DNA of 25,914 nucleotides from Cochliopodium minus (lineage: Eukaryota; Discosea; Himatismenida; Cochliopodiidae), in contig JAMYWO010000052.1 of the NCBI GenBank assembly GCA_024220525.1, forward strand, positions 62,690 through 88,603, read 5' to 3'. The position numbers and the translations under genes were made by a program. Position 1 is the stretch's first letter; every line of letters starts with the position of its first letter. The notes under the pieces are model-generated. The model was given only the letters and a program-made list of their open reading frames with translations. It was not told where the DNA came from and did no database searches. Positions 11,801 through 21,800 of this stretch are shown piece after piece.

Positions 11801-12358
11801 ATGGTTATGTTTAAAATTTTAGCTATTGCTTTTAATGGTTTTTTTTGTGGGGCACTTATGTTCGTTAGCCTTGTTGATGCAAGATATATCAATTACCTAA
11901 TAAAGAATAAAAAATCAGAAGAATTAAAGTATTCTCCTCTTTTTTTTTTTTTTCTGAAATTTTTTTATTTTTTTAATTTCCGATTCAAACTTTTATTTGA
12001 AAGGACTTTATTTCCCATTTGGTGGCCATTTGGAGCTCAGTTGATGGCTCCATTATCAATAATCTCTTCAATTTTGAATTTAATGAATTTTTATTTCACT
12101 GGTTTGGTAAAAAAAGAAAAGAATTTGATTAATTTAACAATTTTAATCAAATTGAAGAAAACTTGGTTGTTTCCTTCATTTTGCATGTTTTCAATCGGAT
12201 TGTTTACTATTTTCGTGATGGGAGAAAATATAAAAGAACTTCTAGTTTCAAAAGAAGCTGAAATTTACAAAACATCTTCTACTTTTTGTTTTAAACATCA
12301 TTTTAGAACTTCAGTTGCTTTGATAGGATTTCTTTTTTCAATTAATATTATCGTTTAA
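11801..12358 (+). CDS. DUF1772-like four-helix membrane protein, two probable in-frame introns
   Basis: The whole span is open, but the best model splices 11929-12003 (75 bp) and 12107-12157 (51 bp), giving exons 11801-11928, 12004-12106 and 12158-12358 and 143 residues. Spliced, it matches the DUF1772 (anthrone-oxygenase-like) pattern: FNGFFCGALMFVSLVDAR in helix 1, FPIWWPFGAQLMAPLSIIS in helix 2, FPSFCMFSIGLFTIFVMGEN in helix 3, and HHFRTSVALIGFLFSINI in helix 4. Left in, the candidate introns would add a T-rich Phe stretch and a Lys/Asn loop at places where relatives are short. Some DUF1772 proteins take part in oxidation of aromatic polyketides; most are uncharacterised, so no substrate is assigned. 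The ATG is preceded by an A-rich leader; the gene begins about 100 bp after the preceding stop. Confidence 0.7.
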   Translation: MVMFKILAIAFNGFFCGALMFVSLVDARYINYLIKNKKSEELKYSPLFFFFLKFFYFFNFRFKLLFERTLFPIWWPFGAQLMAPLSIISSILNLMNFYFTGLVKKEKNLINLTILIKLKKTWLFPSFCMFSIGLFTIFVMGENIKELLVSKEAEIYKTSSTFCFKHHFRTSVALIGFLFSINIIV

Positions 12359-12801
12359 AATTAAAATTGAAATTAAAATTAAATCATTTGTAAAAATTTC
12401 TTTGAGAATGTTTTCTATTCTCTTCAATAGGTAAAGAATAAAAGGTTCCGAGCCCAAATTATTATTAAGTTTTAATTTAAGAGCAAAGAACTCAAAATTT
12501 ATCCAAACAACAAGATACTGGTTATACTTTTCTTTTTCAAAGGTTGAGGATTAATCAAAATTTAAAAGTCCTCCATTTTATTCCAAAGTTAATTATTTTG
12601 ATCATCATCATTCTGATGACAAACTTTAACTTTAAAGGAATTCATCACTCTTCCAAATTAAATAAAACAATTTGAAACTCGAGTTTAATTTGAGTTAAAC
12701 AATCTCCAACTTTGAGTCTAATGAGATTCTCAAGATGAGAGTGCAAATTGGAATTATTAAAATTATTTTAAACTGAAAAGAATATAAAAAAAAAATTTGA
12801 A
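12359..12801. other. intergenic, no gene seen
   Basis: 443 bp between the DUF1772-like and pseudokinase genes. No coding signal was found on either strand after allowing for splicing. A short A-rich leader directly precedes the ATG at 12802. Confidence 0.5.
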
Positions 12802-14269
12802 ATGTCAGAAGATAATCAAACACAAGGTGAATACGCAGAAGGTGAATATGCAGAGGGTGAATATGGTGAAGGTGAATACGCAGAAGGTGAATATGCAGAA
12901 GGTGAATATGCAGAAGGTGAATACGCAGAGGGAACAAATGTTGAAGGTGGGGAAGAGGATGAAGAAAATTCAGATGAAGGATGGATATCAGCAAAAGATA
13001 TTAAAGGACCTCCAAGGAAAGCTCCACCAAAAAGACCAGAAGATTTAGAAAAAGAATCAAAAGAAAGGAAAGAAACATGGTCTCAGAGATATGATATCAA
13101 TAGAAATTGGGAAGAAGAAGTTGGTGAGGCTGTTTTCTTAGATGAAGGTACAACCAAACAAGTATCTCTTGAAGATTTTTCTTTGAAAGGAACACCTGTG
13201 GAAGAAAATTATGATAATTTTTCAAATATCTCAAGGTATTTTTACTTGATAAAATATATTTTCATAAAAATTAAATATTTTTTTATATTTCACATTTTTG
13301 AAAGAGGAACATTCTCTATTGTAAAAAAAGCAAAAAACAAAAAATCAGGAAATGAAGTGGCTATCAAAATTCTCAATGAAAATTTGGCACCAGAACTCAC
13401 CACTAAAGAAATATCAAATCAAATTGAAATCATAAAACAATTAAATAATCCTCATATCGTCAAATATATTGAAAATTATCACGTCAATGAAACCTATTTT
13501 TTCGTTTTCGAATTGTAAGAATTTCTTTTTCTTTCATTGATTGAAAAATTATCAACTAAATTAAAAATAGACAAAAAGGAGGGGAAGCATTGAAAAAATT
13601 TGCTTCCAATAAAAATGGGAAATGGAATGAGAGTATAGTTCAAAAAATAATAAAACAAACATTGCAAGCATTGGAATATCTTCACAATCAGAATATCATT
13701 CATTTGCATGTCACAGCAAGTATTTCCGAAAAAAAAAAAATTAATTCTTCTTTTTCTCTTTTTACATTTTTTCTTGGAAACAAATAATTTTCTAATTTTT
13801 TTTTCAAAAAAAATAATAGCACGAGAATATTTTGTTGAAAGAAGATTCGGAGGATTCAGACGTAGTTTTGGGAGGATTCACTTTATCAAGAAAAGAAGGG
13901 GACACACAATCTGTGAAAGGAGGAAGTGTAGATTACCAATCTCCTGAACTCTTGCAACAAGCAAGCATCCACACAAAAAGCGACGTGTGGAGTTTGGGTG
14001 TCCTCTCTTTTCTTTTTTTGACGGGGAAACTTCCTTTTCACGACAACAACAGAATGAAAAGAAATTTAAAAATTTCAAAAGCACAGTATTCTTTGGACTC
14101 TTCTTCTTCTTTGTCTCCCTCCTCCCTCTCCTTTCTTTCTTCCACTCTTTCTGTTGATCAATCCTCCCGTCTTTCTTCTTCTCTCGCTTTGAATCACGAA
14201 TGGATCACTTCTTCTCCTTCTCTCTCCCCTCTTCCCAATGTAAGAGCTTTGTTCGCTTCTTTCTTTTAA
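12802..14269 (+). CDS. CAMK-like pseudokinase with N-terminal GEYAE repeats
   Basis: Exons 12802-13235, 13305-13514, 13571-13715 and 13820-14269 (TAA) give 412 residues. Residues 9-43 are seven GEYAE-type pentapeptides, followed by an acidic and then a basic linker (GPPRKAPPKRP). The kinase fold is clear: GTFSIVKKAKNKKSGNEVAIKIL, then NNPHIVKYIENYHV, ALEYLHNQNIIH, SPELL, and DVWSLGVLSFLFLTGKLPFHDN. Catalytic residues are lost. HRDLKPENIL reads HLHVTHENIL, so Asp and Lys are gone; ADFG reads GGFT; and the helix-C Glu position appears as Gln. The VAIK Lys and the Asn after HRD remain. It is therefore probably a scaffold or allosteric regulator. Intron 3 (13716-13819) uses a GC donor (GCAAGT); a GT donor at 13710 is possible but would drop two conserved positions. 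Intron 1 (69 bp) has no stop and keeps frame. The C-terminal tail is Ser/Leu-rich. Confidence 0.85.
12826..12932 (+). repeat. 15-bp tandem repeat encoding GEYAE
   Basis: Seven units of the type GGTGAATATGCAGAA with synonymous third-base changes and one GEYGE unit. Uniform period and in-frame coding show expansion inside the pseudokinase N-terminus. Confidence 0.95.
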
Positions 14270-14397
14270 ATAAACCAAAATACGGAAATAAAAAAAAATA
14301 ATAAAATAAAGATTTACAAAGTTTTTAATAAAAAAAAAAAAACAAATTTTAACGAATATAAAAGTTTCAAAATTATAAATATTTTTTTTTTAATGGT

Positions 14398-14916
14398 TCA
14401 ATTGGAGTCTCCTTTATTTTTCTTTAATTTTTTTTCTTTTTTCTTTTCTTTTTTCCCTTCTTTTTTCTCTTTTTCTTTTTTGCTTGTTTTTTTCCTTTTA
14501 TCGCCTCTTGTCTTACCATACATATTTTGTTTGAGATTAAAATAATCGGACATTTCTTTATCTGAAACATCCACTTTTTGTTTTTCTTTATTATTATTAT
14601 TTTCTTCAATGTTTGTTGATTGATTTAATTTTTCAATTGTTTTGTTGAATCCTCCAAAACTCCTCCTTCCTATTATATTTTCTTCATAAATATTTGAATC
14701 AAGAGATATTATATTTATCTTTTCTTTATCTTCTTTATCTACCACCCAATGAGATTGTTCTATCTGTTTTTCATAGTCTTCTTTTAATTTTTCTCTCAAT
14801 TTATTTTCCTCATTTCTTTGCATAAACTTTATTATAAATCAATATAATCTATGTTGAAATAAATTTAATCATATTACCTTTAATCCAAGGATTGAGCTCG
14901 AAAGTGTTTTCTTCAT
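14398..14916 (-). CDS. MPHOSPH6: MPP6 (M-phase phosphoprotein 6) homologue, nuclear RNA exosome cofactor
   Basis: A 13-codon first exon (14916-14878, MKKTLSSSILGLK) is spliced over a 51-bp intron to 14826-14398 (TGA), giving 155 residues against about 160 in animal MPP6. The family landmarks appear in order: LSSSILGLKFMQR at the N-terminus (family: LSKNLLRMKFMQR), SHWVVDKEDKEK, GRRSFGGFNKTIEKL (family: GRMSFRGFNPEVEKL) and VDVSDKEMSDYF, then a Lys-rich tail. MPP6 binds the nuclear exosome core and helps recruit the MTR4 helicase for RNA processing and decay; that role is from the family. Without the short first exon the diagnostic motif would be cut at FMQR. Only about 200 bp separates this ATG from that of the divergent cold-shock-like gene. 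Confidence 0.88.
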
Positions 14917-15117
14917 TTTTAATGTTGTAGACTATTCAATTTTTTTTTAATTTTATTTCAATTTTCTCAAAAATGATAATTTTTTTTTTATTTCTATTAG
15001 TTTGTTTCATTTCAGAAAAACCACCAAATTGATGATTCATGTTTTCTTTACTTGTTTCGTAATCTAGTTTCATTGTCCAAAACAATTTTTGAATAAAAAG
15101 AGGAAAAAAAAAAAAAA
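14917..15117. promoter_or_regulatory. shared upstream region of two divergent genes
   Basis: 201 bp between the MPP6 ATG (minus) and the cold-shock-like ATG (plus). It must hold both promoters. It is AT-rich, with T-runs at 14939-14950 and 14983-14993 and an A15 run just before the plus-strand ATG. A small minus-strand frame here (MKLDYETSKEN...) has no supporting partner exon. Confidence 0.45.
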
Positions 15118-15600
15118 ATGAAGTTAAATTTTACCATACCAAAAAGCTTTGTAAGAATGTTAATTTTAATACCTTATTGACATCATAATTTTTCAAATTA
15201 GAAACCATATTCTTTGAAATATTCAATTGATTTAGGAAAAGAGACAAATATAAGAAAAAAGAAAGAAAGATTAGGAACAAAAGAAAAGGGGAATGATATT
15301 AATAAAGAAGAAAATTTACCAAAAATCATATTGGGAATGCATTTGAATGGTAATAATTAGAAAAAATTAAAAAATTGTAGGATTAAATAATAATTAAAAG
15401 GATTTGTTAGAGACACAAATAATTTTGATGGGATGATTGAAATTGAAAATTCTTTGGAAAAAATAAAATTTTATCAAGCTAATTCTAAAACTCCTTACAC
15501 TTTAAGATATGGTGATCAGGTAAAATTCATAGTATCTCAAAATGAATCTCAATTTCTTGCGGATAATATTGAACATATTGATATTTTTGATGAAAAATAA
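15118..15600 (+). CDS. small single-domain protein resembling a cold-shock/OB RNA-binding domain
   Basis: Exons 15118-15150, 15202-15349 and 15401-15600 (TAA) give 126 residues; introns are 51 bp each with GTAAGA and GTAATA donors. Residues 1-55 are basic and Lys/Glu-rich. The C-terminal part follows the cold-shock pattern: MHLNGFVRDTNNFDGMIEI (strands 1-2), KIKFYQANSK (strand 3 region), YTLRYGDQVKFIVSQNESQF (strand 4) and LADNIEHI. The pattern 'GDxVxFxV...A.NI' is typical. The aromatic RNP positions of classical domains are only partly kept, so it may be a non-canonical type like those in UNR/CSDE1. Likely binds single-stranded nucleic acid (inference). Pairing with an exosome cofactor gene is suggestive only. 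Ends 71 bp from the stop of the convergent dehydrogenase gene. Confidence 0.65.
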
Positions 15601-15671
15601 AAAAAAAAAAAAAAAAAATTATAATTTAATATCCAATTTTATAAAATCTTCTTTGAAAAATAAGGAGGAGG

Positions 15672-16776
15672 TTAAAGATTTGAGGGGAGGAGGACAACTC
15701 TTCCAAGAGAAAGAGAAGAAAGTAAAAGAGAGTGCGCTTGTTTAAAAGAAGAAAGAGGGAGAGTAGAGTGTACTATTTGTTTTATTTCTCCTCTTTTTAT
15801 CATTCCAAAAACTTCTTCCACTTCTTTCCTTCCTGCTCCTTTTTTTAATTTTCTTTTTTTAATTTTTTTTTTTTTTTGTAAGATTTATTTCATATACCAG
15901 AAGAACCCATCATTTGAATTTCCTTTGTGATCAACAATCCTTCAATTTTAAAAAAATAAATTTGATAAAAAAAAAAAATTTAATCAAAAATATTTAATTT
16001 AAATTAAATTAATACCCAGATTAATGTCTGTCATTCCTATTTTATTGAGAAAATAATTAACAAACTATTTGAATTATAATTTTTTTTTTTTTGTGAAAAA
16101 TCACCCAGAGTAACGTTTCCTACCACCTTTTTTTTTCAAAAGAAAATAAAAATGAAAAATAAAAAATAAAAGAAAATAATAAAAGTTTGTCTATCACACT
16201 ATAACTTTAATACTCAGTCACAATGTGAGTATAAAAATAAAAAATTAAAAAAATAAATACAACACATTTTCCTGTATTCTTTAAACATTTTAGAGAGGAT
16301 TGTATTGTTGGTTTTCCAACCATTTCCAACACTATTTTTTTAAAATTAAATAATAAAAATGATAAAAACAAATAAAAAATAAAAAATGAGAGAATAAAGA
16401 AAATAAAAATAAAAACAAATGTAATGAAAATAATAAAAAAAATAATGAAAATAATAAAAATTAAAAAAAATAATGAAAATAATAAAAATAAAGAGAATAA
16501 ATAATAAAAATAAAGAGAAGATAGGGAATAAATAAGGATGATAAATAAAGATAATAAATAAAGATTAGACATAAAGAGAAGATAGGGAATAAATAAAGAT
16601 GATAAAATTTTTTATTTAAAAAACCAATATCAACAGGAGGGAGAGAAGAGGAGAGAAAGAGAGAATGAAAGGGTTTCCCTTTTTCTGCGAGAATTACAAA
16701 ATGTGCTCCCATTTTCAACAAAACTTCTTTGTTTTTATGTGATGTTGTCACTCCTATCGCTTTTCCTCCCATTGCT
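15672..16776 (-). CDS. zinc-type medium-chain dehydrogenase/quinone reductase, 5' part missing
   Basis: Exons, 5' to 3' on minus: 16776-16625, 16331-16261, 16126-16105, 16036-16016, 15939-15898, 15838-15672 (TAA); 157 complete residues. The nucleotide-binding half is recognisable: AMGGKAIGVTTSHKNKEVLLKMGAHFVI (after the Rossmann glycine loop, which is upstream and missing), PPVDIVLEMVGKPTIQSSLKCL, GKCVVVGNVTLG, GLLITKEIQMMGSSG, and the C-terminal KEVEEVFGMIKRGEIK and LGRVVLLPSNL. These enzymes reduce quinones or other carbonyls with NAD(P)H. Two exons are only 22 and 21 bp. The segment 16660-16625 carries a Ser/Leu/Phe-rich insert after GAHFVILAEKG. Upstream there is only the A/T satellite and an N, so the catalytic half is absent from this assembly. 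The donor at 16260 (GTATTT) was preferred over one at 16263. Confidence 0.8.
16332..16624 (-). repeat. AT-rich intron with duplicated 35-bp block
   Basis: Dehydrogenase intron of 293 bp. On the plus strand, ATAAAGAGAAGATAGGGAAT and the bases after it occur at about 16509 and again at about 16571, with AATAATGAAAATAATAAAA units before them. Confidence 0.7.
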
Positions 16777-16789
16777 CTATTTCAGTTTT

Positions 16790-17091
16790 AAAAAATAAAA
16801 TGAAAATAAAAAATAAAATAAATGAAAAATAAATAAAAATAAATAAATAATAAAAAATAAATAAAATAAATAAAATAAATAATAATAAATAAAATAAATA
16901 AAATAAATAAAATAAATAAAATAAATAATAATAAATTAAGTAAATAATAATAAAATTAAAATAAATATAATAAATAAAATAAATAAAATAAATAATAATA
17001 AATAAAATAAATAATAATAAATAAAATAAATAAAATAAATAAAATAAATAAAATAAATAAAATAAATAAAATAAATAAAATAAATAAAATA
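16790..17091. repeat. 9-bp-period AT satellite (AAATAAATA)n
   Basis: About 300 bp of AAATAAATA units with occasional AATAAT variants; on the minus strand it would translate as repeating Phe-Ile-Leu. It ends at an ambiguous base, and the genes on either side have both lost their 5' parts. Confidence 0.95.
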
Positions 17092-17092
17092 N
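17092..17092. other. ambiguous base N: probable assembly junction
   Basis: The only N in the window. It sits exactly where satellite meets coding sequence; the base may be the A of an intron acceptor AG (N-G at 17092-17093). Confidence 0.9.
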
Positions 17093-18745
17093 GTTGGAAG
17101 ACTTGACAAAGATGGTTTCTTGATTGTTGGAGGACCAAAAGATGAACAATTCACTCTTGAAGATGGAACTGTTATCAATCCAAGAGACATTGAAAGAGAA
17201 TTGAGAGAACATCCTTTTGTTGATGATGCTGTTGTATTCGGAGACAAACAAGGATTTGTTGTTGCATTGTTGACACCTGACAACAGTGAAATTGAAAGAG
17301 CTGCAAAAGAAAACAACTCCAATTTGAATGATTTTGTTCAATCTCCAAAATTCAGAGACGTAGTAAAGAAACATGTTGATGATGTGAATGAAAGATTCCC
17401 TGAAAAAGAGAGAGTGAAGAAATACAAGATGCTCAACTCTCCTTTCTCTCTTGACAACAATGAAGTAAACGCTGAAGATGAATTGAACAGAGATCAAATC
17501 GGAAAGAACAACGCAGATCTCTTAGGAAAATTATTTCCAAGACACTTTGGACACTTTGGAGATTTGAAATGTTGTCCATTCTGTTACAGCACTCCTGTTC
17601 ATTGGAAAAACATATTGGAAGCAGATGGTAATGACATCTCCAACTTGTCAGAAGAAGAAGTCAAACAACTCCAAAAAGAAAAGTTGAGAAACACCATGAA
17701 CATTTTAGATAACTGGAGACGTGAGGTTGCTAATGAACTCGGAGAAAATTTTGAAAGTTTCAATGCAAATATTGAAATTAATAACAATAAGTAATTAACA
17801 TTAACTCAACCGATTAAACAAATTTTCAAAATAATTTTTTTTTTTTTTATTTTAAAAAGTACCAACAAGATCAGTAATAAGAATGAGAACACATCTGGCA
17901 ATGATAACAAAATTAGTACTACTATCACCATTGATAAAAATGTAAACAACAATAACATTAACAACAATGGAAATGTAGATGGAGATGAAGAAGAAGTTGT
18001 TGCTGAAGAAACAGTCAATTATCACTCTGAAAGAAGACGTTCATCAAAGTAAAAAAAAAATTAAAAAATTTAATTATAAAAAATTACTAATTGTTTTTAA
18101 AAAAAAAGTAATCCTGGTGCATCTGCAACTGATGATGGAATTGAAATAGTTTGGATCATCTGGGTGATTGAAAGAGACGGAAAGAAAAACTGTACAGGAT
18201 GTTCAAAACAATTAGAAGGACGTTGCTGCAATGTGGATGGAAAGATCTATCATGAAAAGTGCTTTGTCTGCACCTCTTGCTCTTGTACCTTTGAAAAGTA
18301 TTACTGGGATTTTGAAGAAAAACCATACTGTCTTGAACACTATTGTGAGAAGATGGGTTATGTTTGTTCCAAGTGTACCAAAATGATTACTTCTGGAAAA
18401 GTTTTGTTGGCTCTCGACAAGAAATGGCACGAAAACTGCTTTACTTGTTCAGCAGAGAGTTGTAGCTTGGTTTTGGGAGAAGAAAATCCTTTCTATGAAT
18501 ATGCTGGAAGTCCTTACTGTGAAGAACATGTCTCTCAATTTTATCAACAAGAAGAAGCATCTGATTGTTGTGTTTGCAAACAAAATATTGAAGATTTGAG
18601 CTTGAATGCCCTTGGAAAAACTTATCATCAAACTTGTTTTCAATGCTTTGAGTGTAAGAAGGCGCTTTCAACTGATGACTTTTATGCAGAAAATGATAAC
18701 CCATTCTGTGAGCCTTGTCTTAGAAAACTCAAGAATATGAATTAA
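17093..18745 (+). CDS. acyl-CoA-synthetase-like C-terminal domain fused to three LIM domains, 5' partial
   Basis: Exons 17093-17790, 17860-18048 and 18109-18745 (TAA) join in phase 2 at both introns. The first exon encodes the C-terminal part of an ANL-family (AMP-forming acyl-CoA synthetase) enzyme: VGRLDKDGFLIVGGPKDE, INPRDIERELREHPFVDDAV, FVVALLTPD, then KYKMLNSPFSLDNNEVN. The usual catalytic Lys of the 'TxxxKLKR' end is not evident (AEDELNRDQI), so activity is doubtful. A Cys-containing segment (DLKCCPFC) and an Asn-rich, acidic exon 2 ending in HSERRRSS follow. Exon 3 encodes LIM domains at CTGC..HEKC..C..C..C..H, CSKC..HENC..C..C..C..H and CCVC..HQTC..C..C..C..C. LIM domains are protein-binding zinc fingers, often cytoskeletal or signalling. 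No Met lies between the two parts, so the LIM block needs the upstream exons. Confidence 0.82.
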
Positions 18746-18811
18746 TAACAAAAAATATTCATTAAAAATCTAATAAAAATTAATTTTCATAAATAATATT
18801 TTATTCAATTT

Positions 18812-21800
18812 TTAAAAATTTTTTATAAGATATTTCTTTTTTGAAATCTCGAGAAGATACCAAACACTTTGTTCATTTTTAGGATTCAATAATTGAACTT
18901 GTTTGTCATCATTTTTATTGAGTTTGGTATTAGTGGAAGTTTTATTGTTAGTGGGATTGGTGTTGTTTTTGTTGTTGGTATTTTCTTTGGTTTCATTGTT
19001 AGTTTTAGGTAAAATGGAAAATAACATTTTATCATTATATTTTTTGGCATGAGCCAAAAGGCTTAATCCATCCTTATCTTTCAAATTAAGATCCGCTTTG
19101 AACTTTATCATTGTTTTTATCACATCATAATTTCTGTATGAAACATAAAAGATAACAAGATAGAAAGGTGAATATCCTTGTATTTGAATAAAATAAAAAA
19201 ATTAAAATACAAAAAATGAAATAAAAATAAAAATAAATAAAATATTTAAACTAAAACTAAAATGATAAAAAGTCCAAAAGAAAAGTAAGTACCTTCATCA
19301 CATCTTAGATTTACGTCAGCTTTACCAAATTCGACTAAATACTTTATAATTTGGGGTTTGTCATAGTTTTTAACAATAGAAAGGTGAAGAGGAGTATTTA
19401 ATTGACTATTTTGTATGTTTGGATCTCCTTTGTTATCGACCAAATATTTTCTATAAATAATAATTTTTAAATTTTAAAAAAATCAAATAATAATTTTTTT
19501 TTTAGTTACACCAAACCAAAATTTGTGTTTTGAAGAAAACAAGCCAATGTAAGACAAGTGTCCCCTCAAAATTTAATTAATTTATTTTAATTTTATGATT
19601 TTTTTTTTTAAAATTTTTTTACTTTATTTTTTTTTGATTTTTTTGAATAATGAAAAAATTACCTGTAAGACTTTTCTGGTTTATATTCACTTTTGTTTCT
19701 TCTACCAACAATTTTACTTGAGCCATGCTGCGGTTATCATTAAAAATGGTTCTGTATAAACTGTTATGTCCTTTGAACAATCAAAAAATTAATTAAAATT
19801 AAAATAAAATTATTAAAATAAAAATAATCATAAACTAAAATAATTAAAATTAAATAATTTAAATTAAAATAAAAATTAAAATAATTAAAATTAAAATAAT
19901 TAAAATTAAAATAATCAAAATTAAAATTATTAAAATAAATTCATTATAATATTGTACCATCAATATTTCCTTTATTTGGATCTCCTTTTGCTTGGAACAA
20001 ATATCTATATTTAAAAAATAAAAAATTTGAATTAAAGTTTGACAAACAAAAATTTTAAATTAAAAAAATAATTTTAATTTTTTTTAAAAAAATTAAACCT
20101 TATAACATCCAAATTTCCAACACATGAAGCTAAAAAAATTATTTTTTAATTTATTTTTTAATATTTTTTATTTTATTTTTTAATTTATTTTTTAATATAT
20201 TTTTTATTTATTTATTTAAAAAAGGAGAAATAACCTTTGTACATGCAATTTTCACCAACGTTGTTGACGTGTTTCAAGTTTGCTTTTCCTTTTTCCACAA
20301 TGTACTTCATACTCTCCACATCTTGTTTTTCATTCTCACAAAAGGTCAAAAATGGGGATGCTGATACAAAAAAAAAAATAAAAATTCATAAAAATTAAAA
20401 TTAAAAATTAAAAATAAAATTAAAAAATAAAATTAAAAAATAAAATTAAAATTAAAATAAAATTAAAAAAAAATTTTTAAATGATAAAAACCATTATCTT
20501 CATTGTCTGCAATATTGGTGTCACTCCCTGCGTCTATTAATGCCTTAATGGTGCTGAATTTGTTGTGTTTGTCCAAATAAATGTGCAATGGGTTCAGCCT
20601 ATTTTAAAAATAAAAATTAAAAAATAAAAATTAAAAAATAAATTAAAATTAAAAATAAAATTAAAAATAATGGTAATTTAAAAATAAAAAATAAAAAAAT
20701 AAGCTGATATTTATTTTTACTAATTAAAATTTCAATAAAAAATAAAAAATAAATTAAAATAATTAAGATTAAAATTAAAATAATTAAAATTAAAAATTAA
20801 ATGAAAAAATGAAATAACAAAAATGATATAGAAAATAATTGAATAAAAAAATAAGTTTATATTCGGTTTTACTTATTAAAATTGCAGATGTTGGGGTTGG
20901 CGCGTAAAGTGAGGAAATATTGTATAATATCTCCGCATTCATTTTTATTGCAACAAGCCAAGTAAAGAGGGGTGATACCAGCTTTGTCTTTCACATCCAC
21001 TTTTGCTCCTCCCTTTTCCACCAGATACTTTATTATTTCCAGTTCTGGTTTGTTGTTAGCTGACGTCATCATCAATGGTGTCATTCCTTCGTTGTCTTTT
21101 TTTCAATAAAAAAAAAAATAAAAAATAAAATAAAAAATAAAATAAAAATGTAAAAATAAAAATAAAAAATAAAAATAAAAAATTTAAAAATAAAATATAA
21201 ATGTAAAAATATAAAATAAAAAAATAAAAAATATAAAAAATATAAAAAAATTATAAAACCTCTGGCATTTGTATCAGCTTTTTTATCCACCTTTATTTAT
21301 TTATTTTTTTTTTTAATTATTTTTTAAATTCATTATTCTTTATTTTTTATTTTTACCAAATATTTTATGACGAGATTATTTCTTTTCGATTTGGAACAAG
21401 AAATGCCGAGGGGAGTGTCTCCTGTTTCGGTTTTACTGTTTATATCCGATCCTCCCTTTTCCAACAACAGTTTCACAAGTTCCAATCGCACATTAAGTGC
21501 TCCGCAAGCAAGGTAAAATGCTGTTTTTCCTTAAATTATTTTTAAAAAATATTTACTTTTAAAAAATTTGGAAATTTTTAATTGGAAAATTTGTTAGTAA
21601 AAATGATCGATAATTGGATCAATATAAATTAAGATAATATGTTAATTTGGATACATTGATCAATTATATGTATCTTTTTAAAAATTTATCCAAATTATAT
21701 GTCATACAAAAAATTCTCATAAAAAATTTTTCATTCTGTTTTGAATCTATTTGTATTATTATTGTATATTACCTAGAGATGTTCAAAATTTTACAACAGT

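Noticed and set aside
12826-12932. CRISPR-like array of 15-bp units
   Set aside because: Contiguous coding repeats without spacers; encodes GEYAE in frame.
15000-15235. Small minus-strand frames (MVSNLKNYDVNK, MKLDYETSKEN)
   Set aside because: They do not connect by splice sites, whereas the opposite strand gives a three-exon gene with a recognisable domain.
16754-17497. 247-codon minus-strand ORF crossing the N
   Set aside because: Antisense of the acyl-CoA-synthetase-like exon plus translation of the 9-bp satellite.
17792-17794. TAA as the end of the acyl-CoA-synthetase-like gene
   Set aside because: It lies in an AA|GTAA donor, phase continues to the LIM exons, and these have no start of their own.
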